Part shown: positions 1-6,410 of the stretch, in pieces | Layout of the letters: each line of letters opens with the position of its first letter | Numbering within the stretch: the stretch's first letter is position 1 | DNA from: Chitinophagaceae bacterium | Lineage (GTDB): Bacteria > Bacteroidota > Bacteroidia > Chitinophagales > Chitinophagaceae | NCBI GenBank assembly: GCA_016787105.1 | Contig: JAEUVI010000066.1 | Location: 1-6,904, forward strand | DNA length: 6,904 nt | Direction of reading: 5' to 3' | The notes under the pieces: generated by a model | Database searches by the model: none | Seen by the model: the letters and a program-made list of their open reading frames with translations, nothing else | Told to the model about the DNA's origin: nothing | Translations under genes and position numbers: made by a program

Positions 1-834
1 CATCAATGTTCCTTCACGTTTATGAAATTCCGGGTGCGAAAAACTGATATTCTCCTTTTGCAAACCAACTAATACATACCTGCCGCCATGTGCCATATAC
101 TGAAAGGAGGTATTGATAGCATTCAAATTACCTGTTGCATCTATTACAACAGTTGGCATATCTCCATTTGTAATTTCTTTTAAAAGCCTGGCCGGATTTT
201 CTTCTTTGCTGTTTATTACAAATTGAATATTGAGTTTTTCTTTACAAAACAAAAGGCGCTGTGGGTTAATATCCATCGCTATCACATTCGCTCCTGTAAT
301 ACGGGCAAATTCCATCAGGCCTAATCCGATTGGGCCAGCGCCAATCACCAATACAAACTCTCCTTTCTTTACTGCTGCTCTTCTTATACCATGTGCTCCT
401 ATTGCCAATGGCTCAGCCAAGGCCAACTCATCCAAAGTCAGTCCATTGCCCTGTAATAAAGAGTATGATGGCACAACGAAATACTCCCGCATACCGCCAT
501 CGTCATGCACGCCACATACTTTTATATCCGTACAGCAGTTCGCTTTTCCATTTCTGCATGCAATGCATTTACCACAATACAAATAAGGAATTACAGTAAG
601 CAAATCGCCGCGCTTAAATCCTTCCGCATCGCCATCTATATACTCCGCTGCCAGTTCATGACCCAGGATTCTCGGATAGTTGAAATATGGTTGCGTCCCT
701 TCATATGCATGCAGATCTGTACCGCATATTCCAATTCGTTTTATTTTGATCATGGACTGCCCTGGCTGCAGAACTGGCATATCAGCTTGCCTGTATTCAA
801 ATAAACCCGGTGTAACACATACTAATGTTTTCAT
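1..834 (-). CDS. Zinc-dependent medium-chain alcohol/polyol dehydrogenase (partial, C-terminus outside window)
   Basis: The minus-strand frame is open from an ATG at 834-832 to the window edge and gives 278 residues; about 60 C-terminal residues are probably missing (family usually 335-350). It shows the full zinc MDR layout. Catalytic-zinc ligands lie in GICGTD (Cys37) and GHE (His59, Glu60), with Glu141 in AEPLA. Four structural-zinc cysteines sit at 87, 90, 93 and 101. The Rossmann motif GAGPIG is at 165-170, and Asp188 ends the second strand, which favours NAD over NADP. Such cytosolic enzymes oxidise a secondary alcohol of a polyol, sugar acid or amino-alcohol. The GTDLHAYEG...YPRILGHE region resembles the RspB/LgoD (L-galactonate dehydrogenase) and threonine/sorbitol dehydrogenase branches, but the substrate cannot be read from sequence. 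It is divergent from the permease operon with 175 bp between start codons, so co-regulation is possible but unproven. Confidence 0.93.
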   Translation of the reverse strand, partial: MKTLVCVTPGLFEYRQADMPVLQPGQSMIKIKRIGICGTDLHAYEGTQPYFNYPRILGHELAAEYIDGDAEGFKRGDLLTVIPYLYCGKCIACRNGKANCCTDIKVCGVHDDGGMREYFVVPSYSLLQGNGLTLDELALAEPLAIGAHGIRRAAVKKGEFVLVIGAGPIGLGLMEFARITGANVIAMDINPQRLLFCKEKLNIQFVINSKEENPARLLKEITNGDMPTVVIDATGNLNAINTSFQYMAHGGRYVLVGLQKENISFSHPEFHKREGTLM

Positions 835-871
835 TCAACTATTTTTCTACGCTCATTTATATTTCCTGACG

Positions 872-899
872 CAAATATGAATATACTTTATCATAGCAA
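872..899 (-). promoter_or_regulatory. Candidate Bacteroidota-type promoter for the zinc dehydrogenase
   Basis: On the minus strand, CATATTTG (879-872) matches the Bacteroidota -7 consensus TAnnTTTG at five of six fixed positions. A TTG (899-897) lies 17 nt upstream as a possible -33 element. Transcription would start near 865, giving a leader of about 30 nt before the ATG at 834. The spacing is slightly short and the region is AT-rich, so a chance match is quite possible. Confidence 0.3.
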
Positions 900-931
900 G
901 ATATATGAACTTTCAGTACTATATGCTATCG

Positions 932-958
932 TTTACTTAGAAAATTCAGCAAAGTAAA
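932..958. promoter_or_regulatory. Inverted repeat in divergent intergenic region, possible operator
   Basis: TTTACTT (932-938) and its exact reverse complement AAGTAAA (952-958) are separated by 13 nt, centred about 64 bp before the permease start and about 111 bp before the dehydrogenase start. The dyad and its place between divergent genes would suit a dimeric transcription factor. No regulator gene is in the window. A 7-bp AT-rich repeat can arise by chance. Confidence 0.25.
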
Positions 959-1009
959 TCTCATTGTTTCGAATGGATTTTTATTTAAGTATTTTCAATA
1001 ATTTGGGTG

Positions 1010-2575
1010 ATGATGCATAACAACCAAAATGATACTGCCGCAGAAGATGAGCGACGGCTGGCTATATTAGGTTATAAGCAGGAATTAAAAAGAAGTTTTT
1101 CCGGCTTTTCCAATTTCGCAATTTCATTTTCCATTATTTCCATATTGAGCGGTTGCTTTACTACTTTCAGTCAGGCCTGGAATAATGGTGGCCCGATTGC
1201 TATATCCATTGGCTGGCCTGTAGTAGCTTTCTTTATTTTAATTATTGGTTTTAGCCTGGCAGAGTTGGCCTCTGCTTATCCTGTATCTGGAGGTATTTAT
1301 TGGTGGGCATCCAAACTTGGTGGTGCAAAAGCAGGATTTTATACAGGCTGGTTGAATTTAATTGGCTTGCTGGCAGTCACTGCTTCAGTAGTATATGGTT
1401 CAGCTACATTTCTCAATATTACTATCGGAACTTATTTTCCTGGATACGCTTCTGGTTTTCTCGGCGGTGATAGTATCAATCAGCAATTTTTCTGGTTTAT
1501 CATTATAATGATTGTAATTACAATACTCAATTGCTTTAGCAGTGAGGTACTGGCGCTGTTTAACAACATCTCCGTATGGTGGCATGTGTTCGGTGCGGCA
1601 ATCATTATTGCCATTCTTGTTATTGCACCTGCACAACACCAGGATTTGAAATGGGTATTTACTGAACGAATCAATAATTCCGGTTTCTCCAATGGGTCTA
1701 CCTTCTGGATATATGTTTTACCATTAGGCTTGTTACTCACACAATATACCATTACAGGCTTTGATGCCTCAGCCCATTTATCAGAAGAAACAAAGAATGC
1801 ACATATCACGGCAGCAAAAGGAATATGGAAGTCTATTTTTTATTCTGCGATTGGAGGATACATTTTATTACTTGCGTTTTTATATGCTGCAACCAAACCG
1901 GAAATCGTAAGTTCCTTTGACCCAAACATAAATCCATACGGTAGCGGGTCAGTAATTGCTATTTTAAACAATGCACTATCACCTTTTTTATTTAAGTCGG
2001 TTTTATTGATATCAACATTCGGGCAACTGTTTTGCGCTATCGCTTGTCTTACATCCTGCTCAAGAATGTTATTCGCATTCTCAAGAGATGCTGCTGTACC
2101 CGGGCACCAACACTGGTCGAAAGTAAACAGGCACCAGGTGCCTGCAAATGCAGTGCTGGCTTCTGCACTCATTGGTATCCTTATTACATTACCTGCTTTA
2201 TGGAAAAGCCCGAGAGGAATACCTACCGCTTTTTATGCGGTAGTTTCAGTTGGGGTTATTGGTCTTTATCTCGCTTTCCTGATACCGATATGGCTTCGCT
2301 GGCGTATGGGAAAAAAGTTCATTCAGGGAGAATGGAATCTTGGCAATCATTACAAATGGATGAATATCGCTGCAATGATAGAAATAATTGTAATGTGCAT
2401 TTATTTCATCATGCCATTTGAACCTGCTGCAGTACCAGGCAATAAAGAATTTAGCTGGCTGGCAGTGAACTATGCCCCTGTTCTTGTTGGGCTTACTTTA
2501 TTATTTCTCTGGGCATGGTGGCATTTATCGGTAAAGAAATGGTTTATTGGTCCTATTAAAACAATCCAGCTCTAA
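1010..2575 (+). CDS. APC-superfamily permease, ACT (amino acid/choline transporter) family
   Basis: This is an inner-membrane secondary transporter of 521 residues, typical for the family. About 12 hydrophobic segments can be seen, near residues 36-56, 66-86, 115-135, 160-177, 192-208, 232-252, 275-295, 330-350, 380-398, 407-430, 450-470 and 488-506. Family marks are the N-terminal RSFSGFSNFAISFSI block, the AYPVSGGIYWW loop near 90-100, and GFDASAHLSEET near 251-262, a hallmark of the ACT branch that includes yeast Hnm1 (choline) and Uga4 (GABA). Translation could start at GTG 1007, ATG 1010 or ATG 1013, which are consecutive in-frame codons; ATG 1010 is chosen because ATG is preferred over GTG. 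No strong ribosome-binding site is seen. It is first in an operon with the kinase 12 bp downstream, so it probably imports that pathway's substrate. Choline or a related methylated amine is likely; GABA or another amino acid remains possible. Confidence 0.9.
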   Translation: MMHNNQNDTAAEDERRLAILGYKQELKRSFSGFSNFAISFSIISILSGCFTTFSQAWNNGGPIAISIGWPVVAFFILIIGFSLAELASAYPVSGGIYWWASKLGGAKAGFYTGWLNLIGLLAVTASVVYGSATFLNITIGTYFPGYASGFLGGDSINQQFFWFIIIMIVITILNCFSSEVLALFNNISVWWHVFGAAIIIAILVIAPAQHQDLKWVFTERINNSGFSNGSTFWIYVLPLGLLLTQYTITGFDASAHLSEETKNAHITAAKGIWKSIFYSAIGGYILLLAFLYAATKPEIVSSFDPNINPYGSGSVIAILNNALSPFLFKSVLLISTFGQLFCAIACLTSCSRMLFAFSRDAAVPGHQHWSKVNRHQVPANAVLASALIGILITLPALWKSPRGIPTAFYAVVSVGVIGLYLAFLIPIWLRWRMGKKFIQGEWNLGNHYKWMNIAAMIEIIVMCIYFIMPFEPAAVPGNKEFSWLAVNYAPVLVGLTLLFLWAWWHLSVKKWFIGPIKTIQL

Positions 2576-2587
2576 AGATTAATTACT

Positions 2588-3514
2588 ATGGCCATTTCAA
2601 TACAGGATGCAAGATTAAAAGACATAGTATCACGTATACCTGTATTCGAAAATTTACAATCCATAACTCCCTTAGGCGGTGGCCTCACTAATATGAATTA
2701 TAAAGTGAACACCCTGAAAGGGATATATGTATTACGCATAAGCGATTCAACATCTTCACTGCTTGGCATAAACCGGGAAAACGAAAGAGTAAACACAGCA
2801 AAAGCACATGAAGCAGGTGTTGGTGCCGCATTGATTGATTCGCTGCCAAAGGAAAACGCATTGGTAATAGATTGGATTGAAGCAAAAACCTTACATGCGG
2901 AAGATATTAAATCAAGCCCGGTGTTATTGACAAGGATAGCGGCAGCACTGCTACAACTTCATTCAGCTCCGTTATTCCAGGGAAATTTTTATTTCAGCAA
3001 TATCCGGAAAAAATACCTGGATACCGTATTGAATAACCACTACTTCCTTCCTGCGGAGTATCTGTATTACGAATCACTTATTCTTGATTTGGAAGCTGCA
3101 CTTTCAATAAATCCCGAACCACTTGTTTCCTGCAATAATGATTTGCTGGCAGAAAACTTTATGGATGATGGAAAAAAAATCTGGATAATAGATTATGAAT
3201 ATGCAGGCTTGAATGAAGCTTCATTTGATATCGGGAACCTTGCCAGTGAAACAGGATTGAACAATGAACAACTTGAATTACTGTGTGATGCTTACTGGCA
3301 GAAACACCTGCCCGGTAAAATTGCAAGGGCCAGGGCCTGGTCAATGATTGCCCGGTTTGGATGGACACTATGGGCTTCAATTCAGGAAGCGGTTTCCCCG
3401 ATTGATTTCGATTTCAGAACCTGGGGAATGAAAAAATGGAATTCTTTGTTGCCAGAACTAAATGGCAACCATTATAACCTTGTTTTGGAAAATTTAAAAA
3501 ATTATAAAGCATGA
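2588..3514 (+). CDS. Choline/ethanolamine kinase-like phosphotransferase (APH fold)
   Basis: This 308-residue cytosolic kinase-like protein has the APH/choline kinase layout. A glycine-rich nucleotide loop, LGGGLTNMNYKV, is at 29-40, followed by YVLRI at 47-51. The catalytic loop NNDLLAEN spans 183-190, with Asp185 as predicted base and Asn190 as metal ligand. The second metal-binding motif is IIDYEYAG at 200-207 (Asp202), followed by SFDIGNLASE. The DYEYAG...FDIGN block is typical of choline/ethanolamine kinases and LicA-like proteins. The expected reaction is ATP-dependent phosphorylation of a small amino-alcohol. Oddly, the position usually held by His in HND is Asn183. The gene lies 12 bp after the permease, and its stop overlaps the next start (ATGA), so it is surely in the operon. 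Homoserine or hydroxylysine kinases share the fold and are alternatives. Family call strong, substrate inferred. Confidence 0.85.
   Translation: MAISIQDARLKDIVSRIPVFENLQSITPLGGGLTNMNYKVNTLKGIYVLRISDSTSSLLGINRENERVNTAKAHEAGVGAALIDSLPKENALVIDWIEAKTLHAEDIKSSPVLLTRIAAALLQLHSAPLFQGNFYFSNIRKKYLDTVLNNHYFLPAEYLYYESLILDLEAALSINPEPLVSCNNDLLAENFMDDGKKIWIIDYEYAGLNEASFDIGNLASETGLNNEQLELLCDAYWQKHLPGKIARARAWSMIARFGWTLWASIQEAVSPIDFDFRTWGMKKWNSLLPELNGNHYNLVLENLKNYKA
3511..3514 (+). other. ATGA stop/start overlap (translational coupling)
   Basis: The flavoenzyme ATG (3511-3513) overlaps the kinase TGA (3512-3514). No convincing Shine-Dalgarno sequence precedes it; the upstream sequence is A/T-rich. Start of the flavoenzyme therefore probably depends on ribosomes finishing the kinase, which ties the amounts of the two proteins together. 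Confidence 0.8.
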
Positions 3515-5955
3515 ATCAATTACCTGAACAGGCACGAATTATTATTATCGGCGGTGGTGTGGGCGGCGCATCTATCGCTTACCACTTAGCGCTCAGGGGT
3601 GAAACTGATGTAATCCTTCTTGACAGAAATGAACTTACCAGTGGCTCCACTTTTCACTCAGCAGGATTGGTAGGACAGTTGAGAGGTTCTGTATCGCTCA
3701 CATCCATGATGATGTACGGGGCAGAACTTTACAGAAAGTTATCAAAGGATCCGGAAACAGATCCGGGCTGGGTGGAGTGCGGCGGTATCCGGTTGGCGTG
3801 TACTCCTGAACGTGAGATGGAATTAAAAAAGCAGGTAGGCTGGGCAACTACATTCGGCCTGCCGCTGGAAGAAATTTCTCCGCAACAGGCGCAGGAGCTT
3901 TTTCCTTTAATGTCAACTGAACATGTACGGGCTGCTACATACCTGCCGACAGATGGCTACCTGGATCCGAGTTTACTCTGTAACTCTATGGCGAAAGAGG
4001 CAAGAAGAATGGGAGTGAAAATTTTTCAGCATACAAGAGTAACGGCTATCAATACACAGAACAATCAAATTGTATCCGTAACTACTGATAAGGGAACTAT
4101 AAAAGTAGAAAAGGTGGTTGCTGCATGTGGTTTGTATACTGCAGAAGTAGCCCGTATGGTAAATGTAAGAGTACCGATTATACCAATGAGCCACCAGTAT
4201 CTTGTTACGGCTGCGTTCAGAAATGTTTCAAAAGATGCTCCTCATTTACCCACTCTTCGGGATCCGGATAATCTTGTTTATTACCGTGAAGATGGGGCTG
4301 GGTTGGTAATGGGTGGCTACGAAAGAAATTCCGCTCCCGCTTTTTTAAATAAAGAATTGATCGACGAAGTACCGAAAGATTTCAATGGTAAACTATTGGC
4401 AGAAGATTGGGATCGCTTTGAAGAAATACTGGTGAATTCAGCCATGCGTGTACCTGCCATGGCAACTGCGCCGATACGAAAAATGATCAATGGCCCGGAA
4501 GCATTTACACCGGATAATGAATTCTGTCTTGGGCCAACTTCAGTAAAAGGATTCTTTGTAGCTGCTGGTTTTTGTGCGCATGGCATTGCCGGCGCCGGTG
4601 GCATCGGACGGGAAATGGCTGCCTGGCTCATAGACGGTCACCCTACGATGGACCTGTGGGAAATGGACGTTCGCCGTTTTGGTGCACAATACAAATCTTT
4701 TTCTTACTCACTGGCCAGGGTAGTCGAAAATTATGAAATGTATTATGATATCCGCTACCCGGGAGACGATCGCAAATCCGGGAGGCCTTTAAAAATGAGT
4801 TCGGCTTATGAGTGGCATAAAAATAACGGGGCTGTATTTGGTGAAAAATCAGGTTGGGAACGTGTGAACTATTATTCTGTTAATGAAAATCCTGCGCATG
4901 AACCACTGCGTCCTGCAGGTTGGTCTGGTAAAAACTGGAGCACAGCGATTGTAACAGAATGCATCGCAACAAGAGAAAAAGCAGGCATCTATGATGAATC
5001 ATCTTTTTCAAAAATAGAAATCAGTGGACCCGGAGCCCCGGCATACATGGAGCATTTATGTTCCAATAAAATTGTAAAGGGGCCGGGTAGCGTTACCTAT
5101 ACGCAGATGCTGGATGAAAGAGGAGGCATTGAAAGTGATGTTACCGTTACACAAACAGGTCCAACAACATTTCGAATGATATCGGGTACTGCATTGCATA
5201 GCCATGATATGGCATGGCTAACGGATCACTTACCTGCAGATGGCTCTGTAACACTTAAAGACGTTACTGCTTCCCTCACCTGCTTTGGTATCTGGGGACC
5301 GGCAGCAAGGGATATTATAGGAACACTTACTAACGTTAATCTGTCAACGCAGTCGTTCCCCTTCCTGAGCATGAGGGAAACAACTATTAAAGGCATCCCC
5401 GTACAATTAGTGCGTGTTACTTTTGTAGGGGAACTTGGATATGAAGTATATGCAGATGCTGCCAGGGGAGCGGAACTTTGGGAAATACTATGGAAAGCCG
5501 GCCAGCCATTCGGCATGAAAGCTTGCGGGTACAAAGCGATTGATTCGCTGCGGACAGAAAAGGGCTACCTGTATTGGGGTTCTGACATAAGCCCTGATGA
5601 AACGCCGTTTGATGCAGGTTTGAATTTCGCAGTAGCTAAGGATAAAGAATTTCTCGGCAGTAAAGCATTAGCGAATCATACGGTAAAGAAAAAATTGGTA
5701 ACAATAGTACTGGATGATCCAAAGGCAGTTGTTTTAAGCAATGAACCCGTAAGGATTAATAATAAAATATCCGGCCGGGTTACTTCAGGAGCGTATGGCG
5801 CCAGCATTGGCTCATCTATTGCATTCGCTTACCTCCCTGTTGAGCTTGTAACACCGGGAACCCAAACAGAGATTTTTGTGTTTGGAAAATGGATTAGTGG
5901 GAAGGTAGTCAAAGGACCATTGTATGATCCGAAAGGTTTGAAGGTAAGGATTTAA
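3511..5955 (+). CDS. Dimethylglycine/sarcosine dehydrogenase-like FAD oxidoreductase with GcvT folate domain
   Basis: This 814-residue enzyme has the two-part layout and length of bacterial dimethylglycine dehydrogenases/oxidases (about 810-860). Residues 8-370 form the DAO-type FAD domain: GGGVGG at 14-19, ribose-binding Asp38, and His49 in GSTFHSAGL at the position of the histidine that binds FAD covalently in DMGDH. His228 (MSHQY) and Tyr258 (VYY) fit the active-site His/Tyr known from Arthrobacter dimethylglycine oxidase. A linker domain follows at about 374-430. The GcvT-like tetrahydrofolate domain spans about 440-705, with Asp543 in GGIESDV and the motif RTEKGYLYWGSDIS (681-694). A GcvT C-terminal barrel lies at about 728-805. 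The N-methyl group is oxidised to an imine and the one-carbon unit is captured as 5,10-methylene-tetrahydrofolate. It is third in the operon and overlaps the kinase by 4 bp, implying translational coupling. Substrate could be dimethylglycine, sarcosine or another N-methyl amine. Confidence 0.9.
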   Translation: MNQLPEQARIIIIGGGVGGASIAYHLALRGETDVILLDRNELTSGSTFHSAGLVGQLRGSVSLTSMMMYGAELYRKLSKDPETDPGWVECGGIRLACTPEREMELKKQVGWATTFGLPLEEISPQQAQELFPLMSTEHVRAATYLPTDGYLDPSLLCNSMAKEARRMGVKIFQHTRVTAINTQNNQIVSVTTDKGTIKVEKVVAACGLYTAEVARMVNVRVPIIPMSHQYLVTAAFRNVSKDAPHLPTLRDPDNLVYYREDGAGLVMGGYERNSAPAFLNKELIDEVPKDFNGKLLAEDWDRFEEILVNSAMRVPAMATAPIRKMINGPEAFTPDNEFCLGPTSVKGFFVAAGFCAHGIAGAGGIGREMAAWLIDGHPTMDLWEMDVRRFGAQYKSFSYSLARVVENYEMYYDIRYPGDDRKSGRPLKMSSAYEWHKNNGAVFGEKSGWERVNYYSVNENPAHEPLRPAGWSGKNWSTAIVTECIATREKAGIYDESSFSKIEISGPGAPAYMEHLCSNKIVKGPGSVTYTQMLDERGGIESDVTVTQTGPTTFRMISGTALHSHDMAWLTDHLPADGSVTLKDVTASLTCFGIWGPAARDIIGTLTNVNLSTQSFPFLSMRETTIKGIPVQLVRVTFVGELGYEVYADAARGAELWEILWKAGQPFGMKACGYKAIDSLRTEKGYLYWGSDISPDETPFDAGLNFAVAKDKEFLGSKALANHTVKKKLVTIVLDDPKAVVLSNEPVRINNKISGRVTSGAYGASIGSSIAFAYLPVELVTPGTQTEIFVFGKWISGKVVKGPLYDPKGLKVRI

Positions 5956-5999
5956 TTTACTTTACTTATCATGCAGGAAATTATTGCCAAAAGCTGGTT

Positions 6000-6022
6000 A
6001 CCAGGTTTTTCCATATCCTGGT
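6000..6022 (+). repeat. Short hairpin before the terminator
   Basis: ACCAGG (6000-6005) pairs with CCTGGT (6017-6022) around an 11-nt loop. It lies 45 bp past the operon's last stop codon and 15 bp before the main terminator stem. It has no T-run, so it is not itself a standard terminator, but could help protect the mRNA 3' end. Function is inferred. Confidence 0.35.
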
Positions 6023-6037
6023 TTGTTTAAAATCTTA

Positions 6038-6073
6038 TCAAAAAAGCGTTTCGTAATTGAAACGCTTTTTTGA
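6038..6073. terminator. Strong bidirectional intrinsic terminator
   Basis: A perfect 15-bp stem joins TCAAAAAAGCGTTTC (6038-6052) and GAAACGCTTTTTTGA (6059-6073) around a 6-nt loop, GTAATT. The stem core is GCGTTTC, with six A on the left and six T on the right, so either transcript ends in a U-run. It lies 82 bp after the flavoenzyme stop and should end the permease-kinase-flavoenzyme transcript. Its symmetry would also stop transcription arriving on the minus strand. Confidence 0.9.
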
Positions 6074-6088
6074 TTCTGACAAATAAAT

Positions 6089-6229
6089 TCACTTCACCCA
6101 GCCTTTAATCAATGTTTGTTGAAAATTTTTTATTTCCTTCCTGATTGCAAAGAGCCGGAAAATCAGAAAGCTATCTATTTCGGCGAATTTTATTACCTTT
6201 TTTATTAAGCTGACAAAAACTTCAACCAC
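6089..6229 (-). CDS. Possible small or remnant protein, 46 codons, unrecognised
   Basis: A minus-strand frame runs from a GTG (6229-6227), directly after an in-frame TGA, to a TGA at 6091-6089. It has no ATG. The predicted peptide has hydrophobic and basic stretches, for example FLIFRLFAIRKEIKNF, and ends in LIKGWVK. I do not recognise it. Its stop lies only 15 nt before the bidirectional terminator, where the end of a real minus-strand gene would be expected. A second frame just upstream on the same strand (about 6208-6261) encodes a short tail, DWLQSRLNEWLKFLSA, ending at TAATAA, so a frameshifted gene remnant is conceivable. In AT-rich DNA a 46-codon open frame is not rare, so this is a weak candidate. 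Confidence 0.2.
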   Translation of the reverse strand: MVEVFVSLIKKVIKFAEIDSFLIFRLFAIRKEIKNFQQTLIKGWVK

Positions 6230-6410
6230 TCATTTAGCCTGGACTGCAGCCAATCAGCGCCAGTTCAAAAAGTATTTGAAATTGATAACAGAACATTATT
6301 ATAAAAAAAAAATCCCTCCTATTATCAAGATCCTGCATTCAGATCGCAAATATTTCTATAATTTTAAATCAGGTGACTGCCTCTTTATTTCTATAACCTA
6401 AACTTAACTA

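Larger units (their letters stand above)
5956..6410. other. Intergenic region between amine operon and susC-like gene
   Basis: These 455 bp hold no gene supported on recognisable sequence. From left to right there is a 19-codon ATG frame (5971-6030) with a small hairpin inside it, a strong terminator (6038-6073), a 46-codon minus-strand frame (6089-6229) without ATG, and an AT-rich stretch with a run of ten A (6303-6312). No tRNA, CRISPR, insertion sequence or clear TAnnTTTG promoter was seen. TAATTTTA at 6359-6366 is the nearest approach to a -7 element for the susC-like gene, without a good -33 partner. The 337 bp after the terminator presumably contain that gene's promoter and leader. Confidence 0.6.

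Noticed and set aside
230..880. Several overlapping plus-strand open frames of 66-118 codons
   Set aside because: They lie antisense to the zinc dehydrogenase, whose minus-strand frame carries a full set of family motifs; their translations show no recognisable domain.
1000..1005. ATTTGG just before the permease start, considered as part of a TAnnTTTG promoter
   Set aside because: It misses the TA at the right spacing and lies directly at the start codon, leaving no leader; no good promoter for the permease was found.
1400..2421. Open frames of 79-129 codons on both strands inside the permease gene
   Set aside because: They are out-of-frame shadows of a clearly coding 12-segment transporter and lack motifs.
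2688..3380. Minus-strand frames inside the kinase gene
   Set aside because: Antisense shadows; the kinase motifs on the plus strand explain the region.
3973..5534. Minus-strand frames of 73-104 codons inside the flavoenzyme gene
   Set aside because: Antisense shadows of an intact 814-residue enzyme with conserved motifs throughout.
6303..6330. Run of ten A followed by TCCCTCCT, reading AGGAGGGA plus ten T on the minus strand
   Set aside because: The AGGAGG resembles a Shine-Dalgarno site, but the nearest minus-strand ATG is too far away and opens only a 20-codon frame; Bacteroidota rarely rely on such sites. No stem precedes the A/T run, so it is not a terminator.
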